Shown: positions 22,067-33,100, numbered from the stretch's first letter. The stretch is 64,000 nucleotides of DNA from Triplophysa rosa (GCF_024868665.1 NC_079913.1:12663824-12727823), one strand, 5' to 3'. Notes: generated by a model not told the origin, from the sequence alone. Made by a program: numbers and translations.

Positions 22067-23186
22067 ATGGCGGCGTTTTGCTTTTCTCTGGTTCTTTGTA
22101 CTTTGTTTTTCTTGCTGAAACTGAAAATGGGTAAGAGGAAGAGAGCGTACAGCGTGTCTTTGGGCCGCTCGAGGCTTTGTGCTGAGCCCGAGACCGAAAA
22201 CATGCACTTGGAGGCGAAGGTCGAGCGGCAGCAGACGTGCGGGAAGTCATCGTTTCCAGCTCCTGTGCCCAACCTCGGCTGTGATATTGAAGAGCCCATG
22301 GATTGGACAGACAGCAGTGGAGCAACACGGAGGAGTACCTTGATGTCGCTCGCTAATGCAGACTTATATACCCGCCAGATCCCTACGCTCTGCAAACGGA
22401 CGACGTCTTGTGGTGCCATCCCAAAAAGGTAAAAAATCTCTCTCAGGCACCTTCTCGGGATCGGTTCCACATTTATGGAATGATCTGCCCGCTGCTACAA
22501 GATCAGCAGATTCTGTAGCCATCTTTAAGAACCGCCTGAAAGCACATCTCTTCCGTCAACACCTGACTGATCAGTTCTGACTTCTATCTCTTTCCTACTC
22601 TTTCAAAAAAAAAACTTAGCTCTGTATACTGTGGTAGGCTATATGAGACCAATTTTCTTTTTTTGCAGTTATGCTTTTTGTTGTCCTTATGTTGTTCCAA
22701 TTGCTTCCATTGTTTATCTCATCTGTAAGTCACTTTGGATAAAAGCGTCTGCTAAATGACTAAATGTAAATGTGATGTCCACCACCAGCAAGTCAAAAGC
22801 TTCATCGTCCAGAGCGATTCCGAGACCACACACCTACATTTACAGGAGCACCGTGATGTCCACCAAGATCAGGTCAAACGCTTCATCGTCCAGAGGGATT
22901 TTAGGATGTACCTTAGTTCGCAAGAGCCCAAGAACCTGACCCATGGATCCCTGGCTCTTGGATTGAACAGACAGCAGTGGAGGAACACAGCTGAGCGCCT
23001 TGATGTCCACCAACAACCAGTCAAAAGCTTAATCGTCCAGAGCGATTTTAAGATGTAGCCTAATTCACAAGAGTCAGAGAACCTGGCCCATGGAATGGAC
23101 AGACAGCAGTGGAGGAACACGACTGAACACGGCTCCACCAACATCAAGTCATCGCATGATGGCACGTTGTTGGACGACCAGCTAGT
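22067..23186 (+). pseudogene. candidate 5' exon with tandem coding repeats, split by an L2 tail
   Basis: An ATG in 'acgagatggcggcg' opens a frame that includes KMGKRKRAYSVSLGR and IEEPMDWTDSSGATRR up to an L2 insertion at 22348. With the L2 tail removed, the frame continues as MSTTSKSKASSSRAI and then meets stops. The exon is made of diverged tandem units beginning 'gatgtccacca' (22774, 22855, 23002). Two spacings are 81 and 147 bases, both multiples of three, which suggests a coding origin. A donor-like 'gctagt|gtaagt' ends it at 23186. I do not recognise the protein. The interruption and stops make it inactive. More units lie at 25875-26170. Confidence 0.45.
22348..22772 (+). mobile_element. 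5'-truncated L2-type LINE 3' end with 7-bp TSD
   Basis: The fragment encodes the C-terminus of an L2-clade reverse transcriptase: LRSANGRRLVVPSQKGK, HLWNDLPAATRSAD and FKNRLKAHLF, ending in a stop at 22578-22580. It has a short 3' UTR and the tail 'cactttggataaaagcgtct' followed by 'gctaaatgactaaatgtaaa', the recognition tail common to fish L2 elements. The repeat TGATGTC at 22341-22347 and 22773-22779 is the target duplication. The insertion splits one 'gatgtccacca' coding repeat. Confidence 0.88.
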
Positions 23187-23268
23187 GTAAGTGGATCTCG
23201 GTTGTACTTCTTGTACTTTGTCTTGTCTAATCGTATAGAGTTGAGCTCATTTGGTTTGTGTTTTAAAG

Positions 23269-24936
23269 GTCCATTGGCCACTTTAAAACCTTGAAGAGCG
23301 TCACGTTGAGCCGAAGGTCATGGCTCAGGACATTGAGAGGCACTACCCGGTATCCAAACCCTTTTAACACTTAACAAATCTTTAGTGAATGCTGAAATGT
23401 TCTTGTGTAACTGACTGGATCTTGTCTGTTAAACAGGGGGCGAGTCTGTACGTGTGTAATCTGCCCTATAGCTTCAGTGAGCAGCAGCTGTACAGAGCGT
23501 TCTCACCCTTTGGAAGCGTCGTCAGTGCCAAGGTATGACGCTTAATGTTTTATTGTGATTAGTAAACAACAATTAAAGTGAAAGACTTCAACGAGTGCTT
23601 CTCTCTGTTCAGTGGATGATGGAGGCCGGCCTGAGAAGCAGGACAGCAGCAGCGAATCACTTCCTGCTGGACAGTTTACGTCTGCTGTTCCTCAAGTGAG
23701 ATGAGCCACTATTACAGGTTACTTGAGATTGAAATCCAATAACAATTCATGTAATTAGCTGAACTTCATTTGATGCATTTGACAGGTTCAAAAACGCCTT
23801 GACGTTCACCCTGCAAACCAGCTGGCGCTCCAGCCCATCAGTCGACAGACAGCAGCGTGCGTCCTCGCTCAGGGTCAGTGGCCTCTTTATATCGTTCTCA
23901 TTCTGTAAATGATGCTTCGTCAGCCGTTCATATTCACATTATTATTCACTCCGAAGGATTTATAGAGGATGTACATCTTGACCTGTCTACAGGTGAGAGT
24001 CTCCCGCTGGATGGTGTTCATACTCAGCCTCCGCACCTGCTGGTCTCTCAGGTGCTTCTGGAATACTGGGTCAGTATCTGATCTCACTTCCACATCCTGA
24101 ATGACGAGATTACAGAATACAAGTTAGGAATAGTATTAAAATAATAGAGTGATGTATGTTGGTGTGTGCAGGCAAGTCAAGCAGAGTTGGATGTGTTGCG
24201 TCCCATGCGACTGCTCGCCCTGCCTGCACCCAGTGATGATGCTGAAGTTATCGCTCACTGTGAGTAGAGTCACGTTTTATTAATCAGACTTTCATAACGT
24301 TTCTCTCGGATTATCACTTTAGATTGAATATATCCAAGACAAACAAACGCTCTTAGAGAGCTTGTATTGCTTCATACGACTGTCTTTTCTCTTGTTTCCT
24401 GCAGTATCTCAGATTCCTAAAATTCTGCCTGATGGTGCAACAGCTCCTGTCAAAACAGAAGCTCAACAGGTAGAAATCTCTTTATGAAACTTTGGATCAT
24501 TCAAAGTTTGACTTGAATTAAACAAGTGCTTACACATCTTTGTCTTTACTGTAACAGCTGGGTGAGTCTTCACATCAGTCACCATCCATGTGGGGGCGCT
24601 GGTTCTGGATGACATTAAATAGATGTTTGACGTCCAGAAGCCTGAGCTGCCCCACCAGCTGGAGCATCACCAATGTACAGACAACACGCAGACATCGTAA
24701 GTGTTGGAATTCTGCTGTTAAAATATAGCAATGCATGAATCTATGCTATGAGGTCGTGCTTTAGCAGATAAAGTTGTAATGTTGCGTTAAATATAAAGTT
24801 TGTGCTTGTTTTAGTGTAACCACTCATGTTTGTGTTTTTCCAGACAAACGGATCTATGGCAGAACAAGACAAACATGAAGCCTTGATGAACATGTCAAAG
24901 CTGTTCATTGTAAATAATTGTACATATGTAAATAAA
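23269..24936 (+). pseudogene. PABPC-like gene remnant: RRM3-4 linker, half RRM4, C-terminal linker, MLLE
   Basis: Cytoplasmic poly(A)-binding proteins bind mRNA tails through four RRMs and recruit PAM2 proteins through a C-terminal MLLE domain. Consecutive spliced pieces match that order. 23269-23349: NLEERHVEPK, AQDIERHYP (RRM3-4 linker). 23437-23532: exactly 32 codons with LYVCNLPYSF (RNP2) and AFSPFGSVVSAK (RRM4 start). 23613-23695: MMEAG, then a frame change to PAGQFTSAVPQ. 23786-23873: VQKRLDVHPANQLALQ. 23993-24069 and 24172-24259: GESLPLDGVHTQ, VLLEYW, AELDVL (degraded MLLE). Further pieces at 24405-24469 and 24558-24696 stay open; a last exon from 24844 ends near AATAAA at 24931. Introns are kept with GT/AG. 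The second half of RRM4, including RNP1, is missing, and two frameshifts are needed, so I call it a decayed paralogue. Confidence 0.65.
24931..24936 (+). promoter_or_regulatory. poly(A) signal AATAAA
   Basis: A canonical AATAAA follows the last candidate exon of the PABPC-like remnant (from 24844, after a 'ttttccag' acceptor). In AT-rich DNA the hexamer is common, so it is supportive only by position. Confidence 0.4.
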
Positions 24937-24949
24937 AATGGAATAAGAA

Positions 24950-25860
24950 TGAATTCGAGTCTGAATTTTTCTAAGCTTGGACGTTGTATTGATCCGGGTG
25001 CTTTTGTAAACAATATAGATACAGAAAAGTATTTTATCAGCAAACGCATCACTTGACTTTTTATACATTTTTATTTACCATCTTGAACACTTTACATTGC
25101 TCATAAAATGTTCCTGTGACTCAGTTTTGTTAGTAGTGCGAAGGTCAGGAATTTGATTCTCAGGGAACACATGTTGATAAAATCTACAACTTCATGCAAC
25201 CTGAAGTCACTTTGGATTTAAAGCAAACCAATGCATTAATGTAAAAAGGCAAACGTGTAATTTAAGAGATAAGCTTGGACGTCAATTCTTTATACAACAC
25301 AAAATAATGCAATTAAAATGCTGAAAATTAAATAAAAACGTATTAATAAAAGTTAAGAAATATAAATCTGTAAATCCTTCCATATCATCATTTTGTGTAG
25401 AATTTGAAATTGGCCTAATTCTTTAAACATTAAAAATTGCATTAAACAAAAAGTCTAATAACTAGTTTTAGTAATGAAAAATAAACGAATTAATAAATTA
25501 GATGATTAATAAATGAATATAAATAATTAATTAATCATATGGTTAGTTCGTGGACCATGCGCAGCTAGGGAGAAAGCGTTCATTGAGCCTACGTCACTAC
25601 GTATTAGTTCCGCTGCTCGTTGTTGTTCTTTTTAGGCCAGTTGGGTCTTTTATTTTAATTTGATCATTTTAGTTTTTACTGTACGACTCCAAAGCAACAA
25701 CACTATCCGGCGATTTATTCATTTGTTACTAATCTATTACTAAAGCTATTTCTCATTTGTATTATTTTTAATTAACACGGTTAATATTAAAAAATAGATT
25801 TTGTCTAATTACAAAACGACGTATGTTGTCATCAGAGTATCACCTAAAACACGTACCAAC
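24950..25860. other. no gene seen
   Basis: AT-rich intergenic DNA. No feature I can support. The 25555-25640 stretch is somewhat more CpG-rich ('cctacgtcactacg'). Confidence 0.45.
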
Positions 25861-26180
25861 ATTTACAGGAGCACTGTGATGTCCACCAAGATCAGGTCAA
25901 AGCTTCATTGTCCAGATGTTCACCGTCCAGAGGTATTTTAAGATGAACCTAGTTCGCAAGAGCCCGAGAACCTGGCCCTTGGATCCCTGGCTCTTGGATT
26001 GAACAGACAGCAGTGGAGGAACACAGCTGAGCGCCTTGATGTCCACCAACAACCAGTCAAATGCCTCAATGTCCAGAAGACCATGTAACTTCACTTACAA
26101 GAGCCTGAGCAGAGCACCTTGATGTCCACCATCAACTCAAACGCTTCATCGTCCAGAGGGATTTTAAGATGTATGTCAGA
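25861..26180 (+). repeat. second array of 'gatgtccacca' units
   Basis: At least three units begin at about 25877, 26039 and 26121, each 'gatgtccacc' followed by a variant of 'gtcaaa..cttcatcgtccaga'. The first unit contains the full 'cctggctcttggattgaacag' segment also present at 22949-22969. It lies about 3 kb downstream of the array inside 22067-23186 in the same orientation, so an array or its exon was duplicated. Frames are broken by stops. Confidence 0.75.
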
Positions 26181-26627
26181 CTTTCCTATCTACTACTTTC
26201 CGAATCATGATGTGAAAACAAGACAAAAAAAAAGCACAAACACCAGTTACTGTATATTGTCAAGAGTAAAGGCCTGGAATAAATAAATTGCAGTAAAACT
26301 CGTAGTACTAATAATATTTTTATACAATTTACTTTATCCTACAGATATTATATACGTATATACACTACAGTATTAAACGCATTTTATATATAATTATTTC
26401 AATTCAAACACTGAACCAGATTTGAGCATCTTTTCTCTTGCAAGATGACAAGCAGAGCCATCAATCTTTTACATTAAAGAGTATCTTACCAGCATCTTTT
26501 ACATGAATATTCAGAAAAACACAAGTTGTCTTTAAAACCTGACAGACCGACTTACAGAAACAGATCTAAAACAGCCGTCTGGTAGCATTAAACAAACCAC
26601 ACATTGTTTCTAAACAACACACATTTT
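26181..26627. other. partly duplicated intergenic DNA
   Basis: 26230-26360 ('aaagcacaaacaccagttac...gatattatata') matches 29134-29260 at high identity. This links the tandem array to the flank of the second slc35e3-like copy and shows the duplication is mosaic. The rest is without a feature. Confidence 0.7.
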
Positions 26628-26633
26628 TTTATT
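26628..26633 (-). promoter_or_regulatory. poly(A) signal for the NUP107-like exon
   Basis: 'tttatt' on the plus strand is AATAAA on the minus strand, about 75 bases after the stop codon of the minus-strand exon at 26707-26814. The spacing is typical of a short vertebrate 3' UTR. Confidence 0.5.
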
Positions 26634-26706
26634 AGATTACAAAATACAGGTGTTTCCCCAAACGGGATTGTGGACAACAGAATCACAAGAAAAAAACACA
26701 CACTGT

Positions 26707-26814
26707 CTAGGGTTGTATTTCATATCCAAGTGGATCTAGCCCTTTATCCAGCAGGAGCAGTGAGGATTCACTCATCTTCTGGAGAAACTTCTGCAGCTCC
26801 TCTTTAGAGAAAAC
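26707..26814 (-). CDS. nup107: terminal exon of nup107 (NUP107 C-terminus)
   Basis: A 35-codon exon plus stop, reading [20 protein letters not shown] then [15 protein letters not shown]. This is the conserved C-terminal helix of NUP107, the scaffold nucleoporin that binds NUP133 in the Y-complex of the nuclear pore. A strong acceptor ('ctttttgtccttcag') precedes it on the minus strand and a poly(A) signal follows. The exon itself is intact. No upstream nup107 exon is recognisable in the next 3 kb of the minus-strand 5' direction, where a CpG-rich stretch and an slc35e3-like remnant lie instead. It is therefore either a duplicated orphan exon or the end of a gene with a long last intron. NUP107 and SLC35E3 are neighbours in vertebrates. 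Confidence 0.75.
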   Translation of the reverse strand, partial: VFSKEELQKFLQKMSESSLLLLDKGLDPLGYEIQP

Positions 26815-26829
26815 CTGAAGGACAAAAAG

Positions 26830-28158
26830 GAAGTTCGGATGCAGAACTGGACATCAGTGATCGTAAGCCTTAAATCAAAATTTCCCCACGTTTTATTCAC
26901 CCTCAAGGCATCCTAAGTGAATATGACTTCAAATAGCACACTATATTAGGGTATAGGGGGCTGTTTCGGACACAGCCGTTATTGTCAATGGATCAAAGAT
27001 TTCACGAGTCACTATGGAAACTGCTGGGAAGCTTAAAGTTTTTGACTATGAACATTATAACGTTATAAATCAGCTATTTTTCACAGAAAACATAAATCTG
27101 CATCAGTGTATAAAGTGTGAGAAAACCATAAATATCACATTTATTTTATATGTTTTTAAAACTATAAAGGCTATTAATTAGATATTGAATCAAATATTAA
27201 AGTAGTTTAGATACATGTACTATTTTTACTGAAATATTTAAAATATTTACTCATCGTGGCTATCTTTTCTTGTTACATAAAGTTCAGATACGTTGATATG
27301 TTTTTAAGATGTAACTTTTATTTTAACATGTGTCTACCAGTGTATTTTATCAAAATTGCATTGTGTTTATGTATTTGATCACATTTCTAATTGTGTAGGC
27401 TGTATTGAACCCCTTTTTGTTCTTTCTCGCTCTCTTCCTTCAAAAATTCGACCGGTAAAACGTGCTGGCTTCTCGTGCTTGACATTGGCCAACTTGTTAT
27501 AAAACGAGTATGATATAGTATTTCTGTGCTTGATACACTCCCCCAGCACTCCATCTTGTTTCGGAAAGTTTTTAACAAGTCTGAATCCATGTTTCGAAAC
27601 ATTCTCCCAGAAAAGCATGCCCACGGCAAGGCGAAAGAAATAGCCCGCCCACGCGACAACCGACGAGCGATAGAAAGAGCCGCTTATCAAGATTGGCCTG
27701 TGGGCCTGCAGCTGCAGCTCGTTACTCTTGCGATAGTGAGAGAAGTTGAGGTGTGTTTGTTTGTATACGTCGTTTCAGTGATGGATGTTATATAAACGGT
27801 GGATATGACGCTGGATTTGGGGATCGTTTGAAACTGATAGATGGCGCGGTCCCAGTGCTAAAAGACATGAACTCCACGTGGTAAGTGAAACTAAGTCATA
27901 TGTCTGTGTTTTGTTGGCAATCCGCGCGTACGTGCATAATGTAAAAAAACACAAAGGGATTAATGCGATGATGTATTGTCTGCTCGTGCCGTAGTTCCTC
28001 CAGTAGCTCGTCTTTTTCCAGAAATAATCGTACAGCTGTATCTCTCTTTTATAAATTTGATCAAACTAAATACTCTTCCAAGATACCACGTATGCAATAC
28101 TACTGTATTGTTACCCAAGATTAATATGAGATTGGCAGAAACTGCGTGTGTTACCCGA
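26830..28158. other. intergenic with CpG-rich patch, no supported gene
   Basis: 27600-27900 is richer in CpG and contains a 102-base open stretch (27779-27880) between 'tttcag' and 'gtaagt'. The peptide (SDGCYINGGYDAGFGDRLK...) is not recognised and has no start codon. A minus-strand 103-codon frame at 27379-27690 also shows no known domain. I do not call either a gene. Confidence 0.4.
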
Positions 28159-29141
<983 letters not shown>

Positions 29142-29264
29142 AAAAGCACAAACACCAGTTACTGTATATTGTCAATATTAAAGGCCTGGTATAAATAAAT
29201 TGCAGTAATACTCGTAGTATTTATATAAAAGTTATTTTATCCTACAGATATTATATAGTAAAAT

Positions 29265-29856
29265 GCATATAGGCTATAAAGTGTCATCTACAAAAACATG
29301 ACTAAAAAAGAAATACGTAACAAAATAAATAGCCTAAAATGAAAAGAAATTGTAACCAGCCCCGAAAAAATCCTACCAGCCTATTATCATGCGCATGTGT
29401 AGGGATGATCTTATCTGTGTGTTGCATCTTATAACCTGTAATTTGATTATCATGTTTTTGCTCTGTTCCTTCGAAACGCAAGGTGCAGACATGTTTGACA
29501 TGCATTACACCTAACCTCCACTGGATGGCAGTGTTACTCAAGCCAAAAGTCAGCTGGCTTTCTTAAAAACACAGAAGGCGTCCATACAAGGTACATCAGT
29601 TCTCATTAGAAAACGATGGTACGATGTTATATAAAAGCCCGCTTTAAGATCAAACCTATTGTAGAAAGCTCACGTGTCAATAGGATAAAAACGTAGTTGA
29701 GACACATTTTTGTGTTTGTTTACAACAAATATTTGAAGCCGACAATCTGGCATCGTGATGTTTTGTGTAGGCCTAATTAAGTGTCAGCATGGAAGTGCAT
29801 GACACACAGTGTGTAAACCTTAACCAATTATAAATACAATAAAATAGAAAATTGTA
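29265..29856. other. no gene seen
   Basis: AT-rich intergenic DNA without a supportable feature. Confidence 0.45.
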
Positions 29857-30038
29857 TTATAAGTTGATTTTCTTTGGATATTGTAAATTGAAGTATGTGG
29901 GCTGAAGAGGGATGCCACTCATTAAGACTTGTGTCAACAAGTAAAAGCTGTCTCTGTGGCTCATGATGCTTCGCAGGTGGTAGGCAAGTAGCTCAGGAAG
30001 CTCTGCACATAAAGATGGGTGGGGACCGGCCCTGATCC
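29857..30038 (-). CDS. candidate terminal coding exon, unrecognised
   Basis: On the minus strand, 'taatcgcag|ggatcag' opens a 60-codon frame ending in TAA. It includes GPHPSLCAELPELLAYHLRS, IMSHRDSFYLLTQVLMSG and IPLQPTYFNLQYPKKINL. Composition (leucine-rich helices, low serine/asparagine bias) looks like genuine protein, unlike most frames in this window. I do not recognise the family and see no upstream exon. It may be the end of a host gene read leftward or another duplicated fragment. The acceptor's pyrimidine tract is weak. Confidence 0.35.
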
Positions 30039-30957
30039 CTGCGATTAGATAATCCAATTCATTACATCAATTATATCATCTCAGAGAAAAGGGGAAAACT
30101 GAATTTGGGATGATCTTTGTAAAACCGGGAAGGTTAATGAATGGGGCTACAGTTTATGGTTCACAGCAGCAAAGAGACCAAGAGTAAATCAGTCAATCAC
30201 ATACAGTACAGTCAGTGTAATATATACTTTCAACATATTTGTGTTATGTAATGTGTACTTTAACAGAAACTTTGATCTTAAGCGTCACTAAAACACATCT
30301 AGGTTTTCCAAATAAGGTTACATAAAAATTCTATGTAAAACAGGCTGCACTGAACATCATAAAAAATATAACCCATTATTATGCCGTTGGAAAAGCTGCA
30401 CTTGCGTATCAGTCACTTTGTAAAGTATTTCTTTGCAGTGTGTTCAAAGTCGCACAAAGTAAAGGGAAAACTTCCAAAAGCCATTACACACAGAAAGTGT
30501 GGCATAATTATCTAAATATTACATATGCATTCACATACAATACGTACACTCGTGTTCTCCTGGATTTAAACCTTGTTGAAATTCTCACAACAGCACTAAC
30601 TGTATATGAGAACGCATAAAAGATGGAGAAAACAGAATGCAAAAATCTATACACTATACACAACATCATTATAACTTGGGATGCTTGTTTGAGAAAGCAA
30701 CTATTGCACATACTTCAAAATTCAGTGCATATCTAACATCATTTGTGCTATGGACTCCCTATGTTGTGGTAGTGATTTTACTGTTTTATAAACAGTTTTC
30801 AAGTTTTTGAAGAGAATAGGCCTATATAATGGGTTTAAAAAGACTGTGATGCAAAAATGAACTGAAAGAAGGCTTTGAGCCATCTCACAAGATAATAATA
30901 TACTGTAAACAAAGATAATATGTATTAACAAGATGCTACAATGAATGGAGAGGAATG
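30039..30957. other. no gene seen
   Basis: AT-rich intergenic DNA. Short frames only. Confidence 0.5.
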
Positions 30958-31182
30958 GGCACTCACTAAATCCTTGGTGTTTCGAGTCAGACGTGATCAC
31001 CCAAACGTGTTTTTTCGTCAATTTTAACAATCATAGGTAGTTTAGATAGTTAGAGTAAGGTTAGGGTTAGGGTGTGGGTTAGGGTAAAGGTTTCGTAAGA
31101 CTTGAAACACCAAAGATTTAGTCAAAACCAACAAGCCACGCCCACGGATCTGACTCGAAACACCAAGGATTAAGTGAGTGCC
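30958..31182. mobile_element. 225-bp TIR element, copy 1, with near-perfect 10-bp TSD
   Basis: Ends 'ggcactcactaaatccttgg' and 'ccaaggattaagtgagtgcc' are inverted repeats extending about 34 bp ('tgtttcgagtcaga'). Flanks 'gagaggaatg' and 'gagacgaatg' look like a 10-bp target duplication with one change. Long duplications of 9-10 bp suggest a Mutator-like element. The interior contains 'aaggttagggttagggtgtg', a short telomere-like string. Confidence 0.75.
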
Positions 31183-32058
31183 GAGACGAATGCAACGCTC
31201 AATATGGCCGCTCTAGCGAAAAAAGCCCCGCCTTCCAGTAGAACGATCCAATCGTCAATCGATAAAGACTGACGATTGGCTGGGGCGGAGCTTATGTGAG
31301 GCCCCAGACCTCGAAAAATGTGATTTTTAACGCTATTTAAGCTTAGCATACCAAAGTTATGCTACTGTCCATATGTCCATACTGTTAATCATTGATCGGA
31401 AATATGCTATTTCATTGTGGTTTTTGCCAGCGATTTAGAAATATCTGCCTTCCACCATTCAAGTAGATAGGACTGTTGACTTGCAATGACATAAATGACC
31501 GCCCAGAGGCGTTGCAAACATGGCCATCGAGTGGCACGACTTCCGTAAACATACTTTGATAAATAACACTTGAAGCTGGTTCTATGTACATGGGCCAGTA
31601 AACGACCAACCGGGTCATTTTAGATTGTGTTACCAGTCACAACCTAAAACCTGCTATATGTAAAAACATAACTTGACAATAAGATTGAAAACTAACTGCT
31701 CAACCAGTAGCCAAGATGCTGGAAAAGGTACACTGAAAAAAAATCTGTCGGATTAACATGAAAAAATTATGTACATCGGTTGCACATAATAATGTTGTTT
31801 ACTCAGCATAATTTCAAGTTGTTAAACAAGCATGATTTTTATGTTTTATATGTTTATGTTTCATATTTTCATTTAACGCTCTCAACATAAATGTTTTAGG
31901 TTAATTGACATACAATTTTCTTTTATCTCTATTATTTTTTGCAGTAAAATATCCAAAAACCACTGGGCTAGTGTTATATATTTTGTTCAGATGAGTGCTT
32001 GCAATATCTCAAATGTTTCCAACTACTTGTAAATCGTGAGAAAATCGCCATTCTAAAC
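31183..32058. other. intergenic with hairpin and a MITE fragment
   Basis: 31248-31279 forms a perfect 10-bp stem ('ccaatcgtca' with 'tgacgattgg') inside a longer imperfect inverted repeat bounded by GC-rich 'gccccgcc' and 'ggggcggag'. 31733-31945 starts 'acactgaaaaaaaatctg' and ends 'ttttttgcagta', a decayed relative of fish 'cactgaaaaaa' elements. A 68-codon minus-strand frame at 31412-31618 is repeat-derived in my view. Confidence 0.5.
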
Positions 32059-33091
32059 GGCACTCACTAAATCCTTGGTGTTTCGAGTCAGACGTGATCA
32101 CCCAAACGTGTTTTTTCGTCAATTTTAACAATCATAGGTAGTTTAGATGGTTAGAGTAAGGTTAGGGTTAGGGTGTGGGTTAGGGTAAAGGTTTCGTAAG
32201 ACTTGAAACACCAAAGATTTAGTCAAAACCAACAAGCCACGCCCACGGATCTGACTCGAAACACCAAGGATTAAGTGCTGTCGGTACACGATCCGTCCAC
32301 GCATGCGCATAATGACGTAGTAGATAATTCTGTTTAGCGACGACACTGCACGATCTGTTCCACGCTTGAGCACCTTTGTACCGCGACTTTCACTACTGTC
32401 CACCTCTGGTCTCATGTCACTTCTGTGTGCACACTATGCGTTGAAATACTCTGTAACGTTTCCCCAGACTTGTTTGTAGTTCTTTCTTCATGTAAGTGCA
32501 GATAGTCTAGGCGGAAATGCATATTATGTTCCTTATTGTGTTCTGTAAACACCATTGAAGGGATTATTCCTCATTTAGATTATATAGGTAGATATATTAG
32601 CCTATATATAGACCCATACTAATACAAAATGAGTCGATTTAAAGTTAACTAATATTAGCAGCTTTTAATAAAAACCGTCTTTGACAATACTACTGACCTC
32701 AGATCGAAACACAGCAAGTTAAGTAGGCCTAATGCCATGCAGCAATGAATCGCAAAGGGGAGTATGGAGGAAACTGAAGGTTTGCAGTGACAGACTCTCA
32801 AGACTCAGACTTTATTCTATTATTTTGGATTGGCAACCACGTAAACACATCGTAATGCATAGCGTAAGCTACATTTTAAAACATCAAAATAGACCCGCCA
32901 TGAACTATTAAATGAAAAACACAATGTAGCCTACAAAAATATGCCGCCAGTTGTGCCGTCTGGCCGTCAAGTGTTTCATCGCATGCTTGATACCAATAGT
33001 GTAGGGAAACCGTGACGTTGTTTTCTACGTCATTATGCGCATGCGCAGAACGGATCGTGCAGGCATCCCGGATCGTGTACCGACAAGTGCC
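32059..33091. mobile_element. composite TIR element with copy 2 of the 225-bp element at its left end
   Basis: 32059-32277 is nearly identical to the element at 30958 but lacks its last six bases, where it runs directly into 'tgtcggtacacgatccg'. The inverse of that, 'cggatcgtgtaccgaca', closes the unit near 33085, preceded by 'ctacgtcattatgcgcatgcg', whose complement lies at about 32303-32325. The 9-bp flanks ATTCTAAAC (32050-32058 and 33092-33100) bound the whole 1,033-bp unit. So two TIR systems sit nested or fused inside one target duplication. No transposase frame is visible. Confidence 0.7.
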
Positions 33092-33100
33092 ATTCTAAAC

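Noticed and set aside
22025..22470. Minus-strand frames of 60-136 codons opposite the exon at 22067
   Set aside because: Antisense shadows of the coding-like exon and of the L2 reverse transcriptase tail.
27379..27690. Overlapping 103- and 90-codon minus-strand frames
   Set aside because: Two phases over the same bases, no motif, no splice context.
27779..27880. Open 102-base stretch between 'tttcag' and 'gtaagt' (GGYDAGFGDRLKLIDGAVPV)
   Set aside because: Looks exon-like and lies by a CpG patch, but it has no start, no partner exon and no recognised homologue. Evidence is too thin for a gene call.
31048..31090. Telomere-like 'ggttagggttagggtgtgggttaggg' as an interstitial telomere
   Set aside because: It is internal to a TIR element and recurs in the second copy at 32155-32195, so it is element sequence, not a fusion scar.
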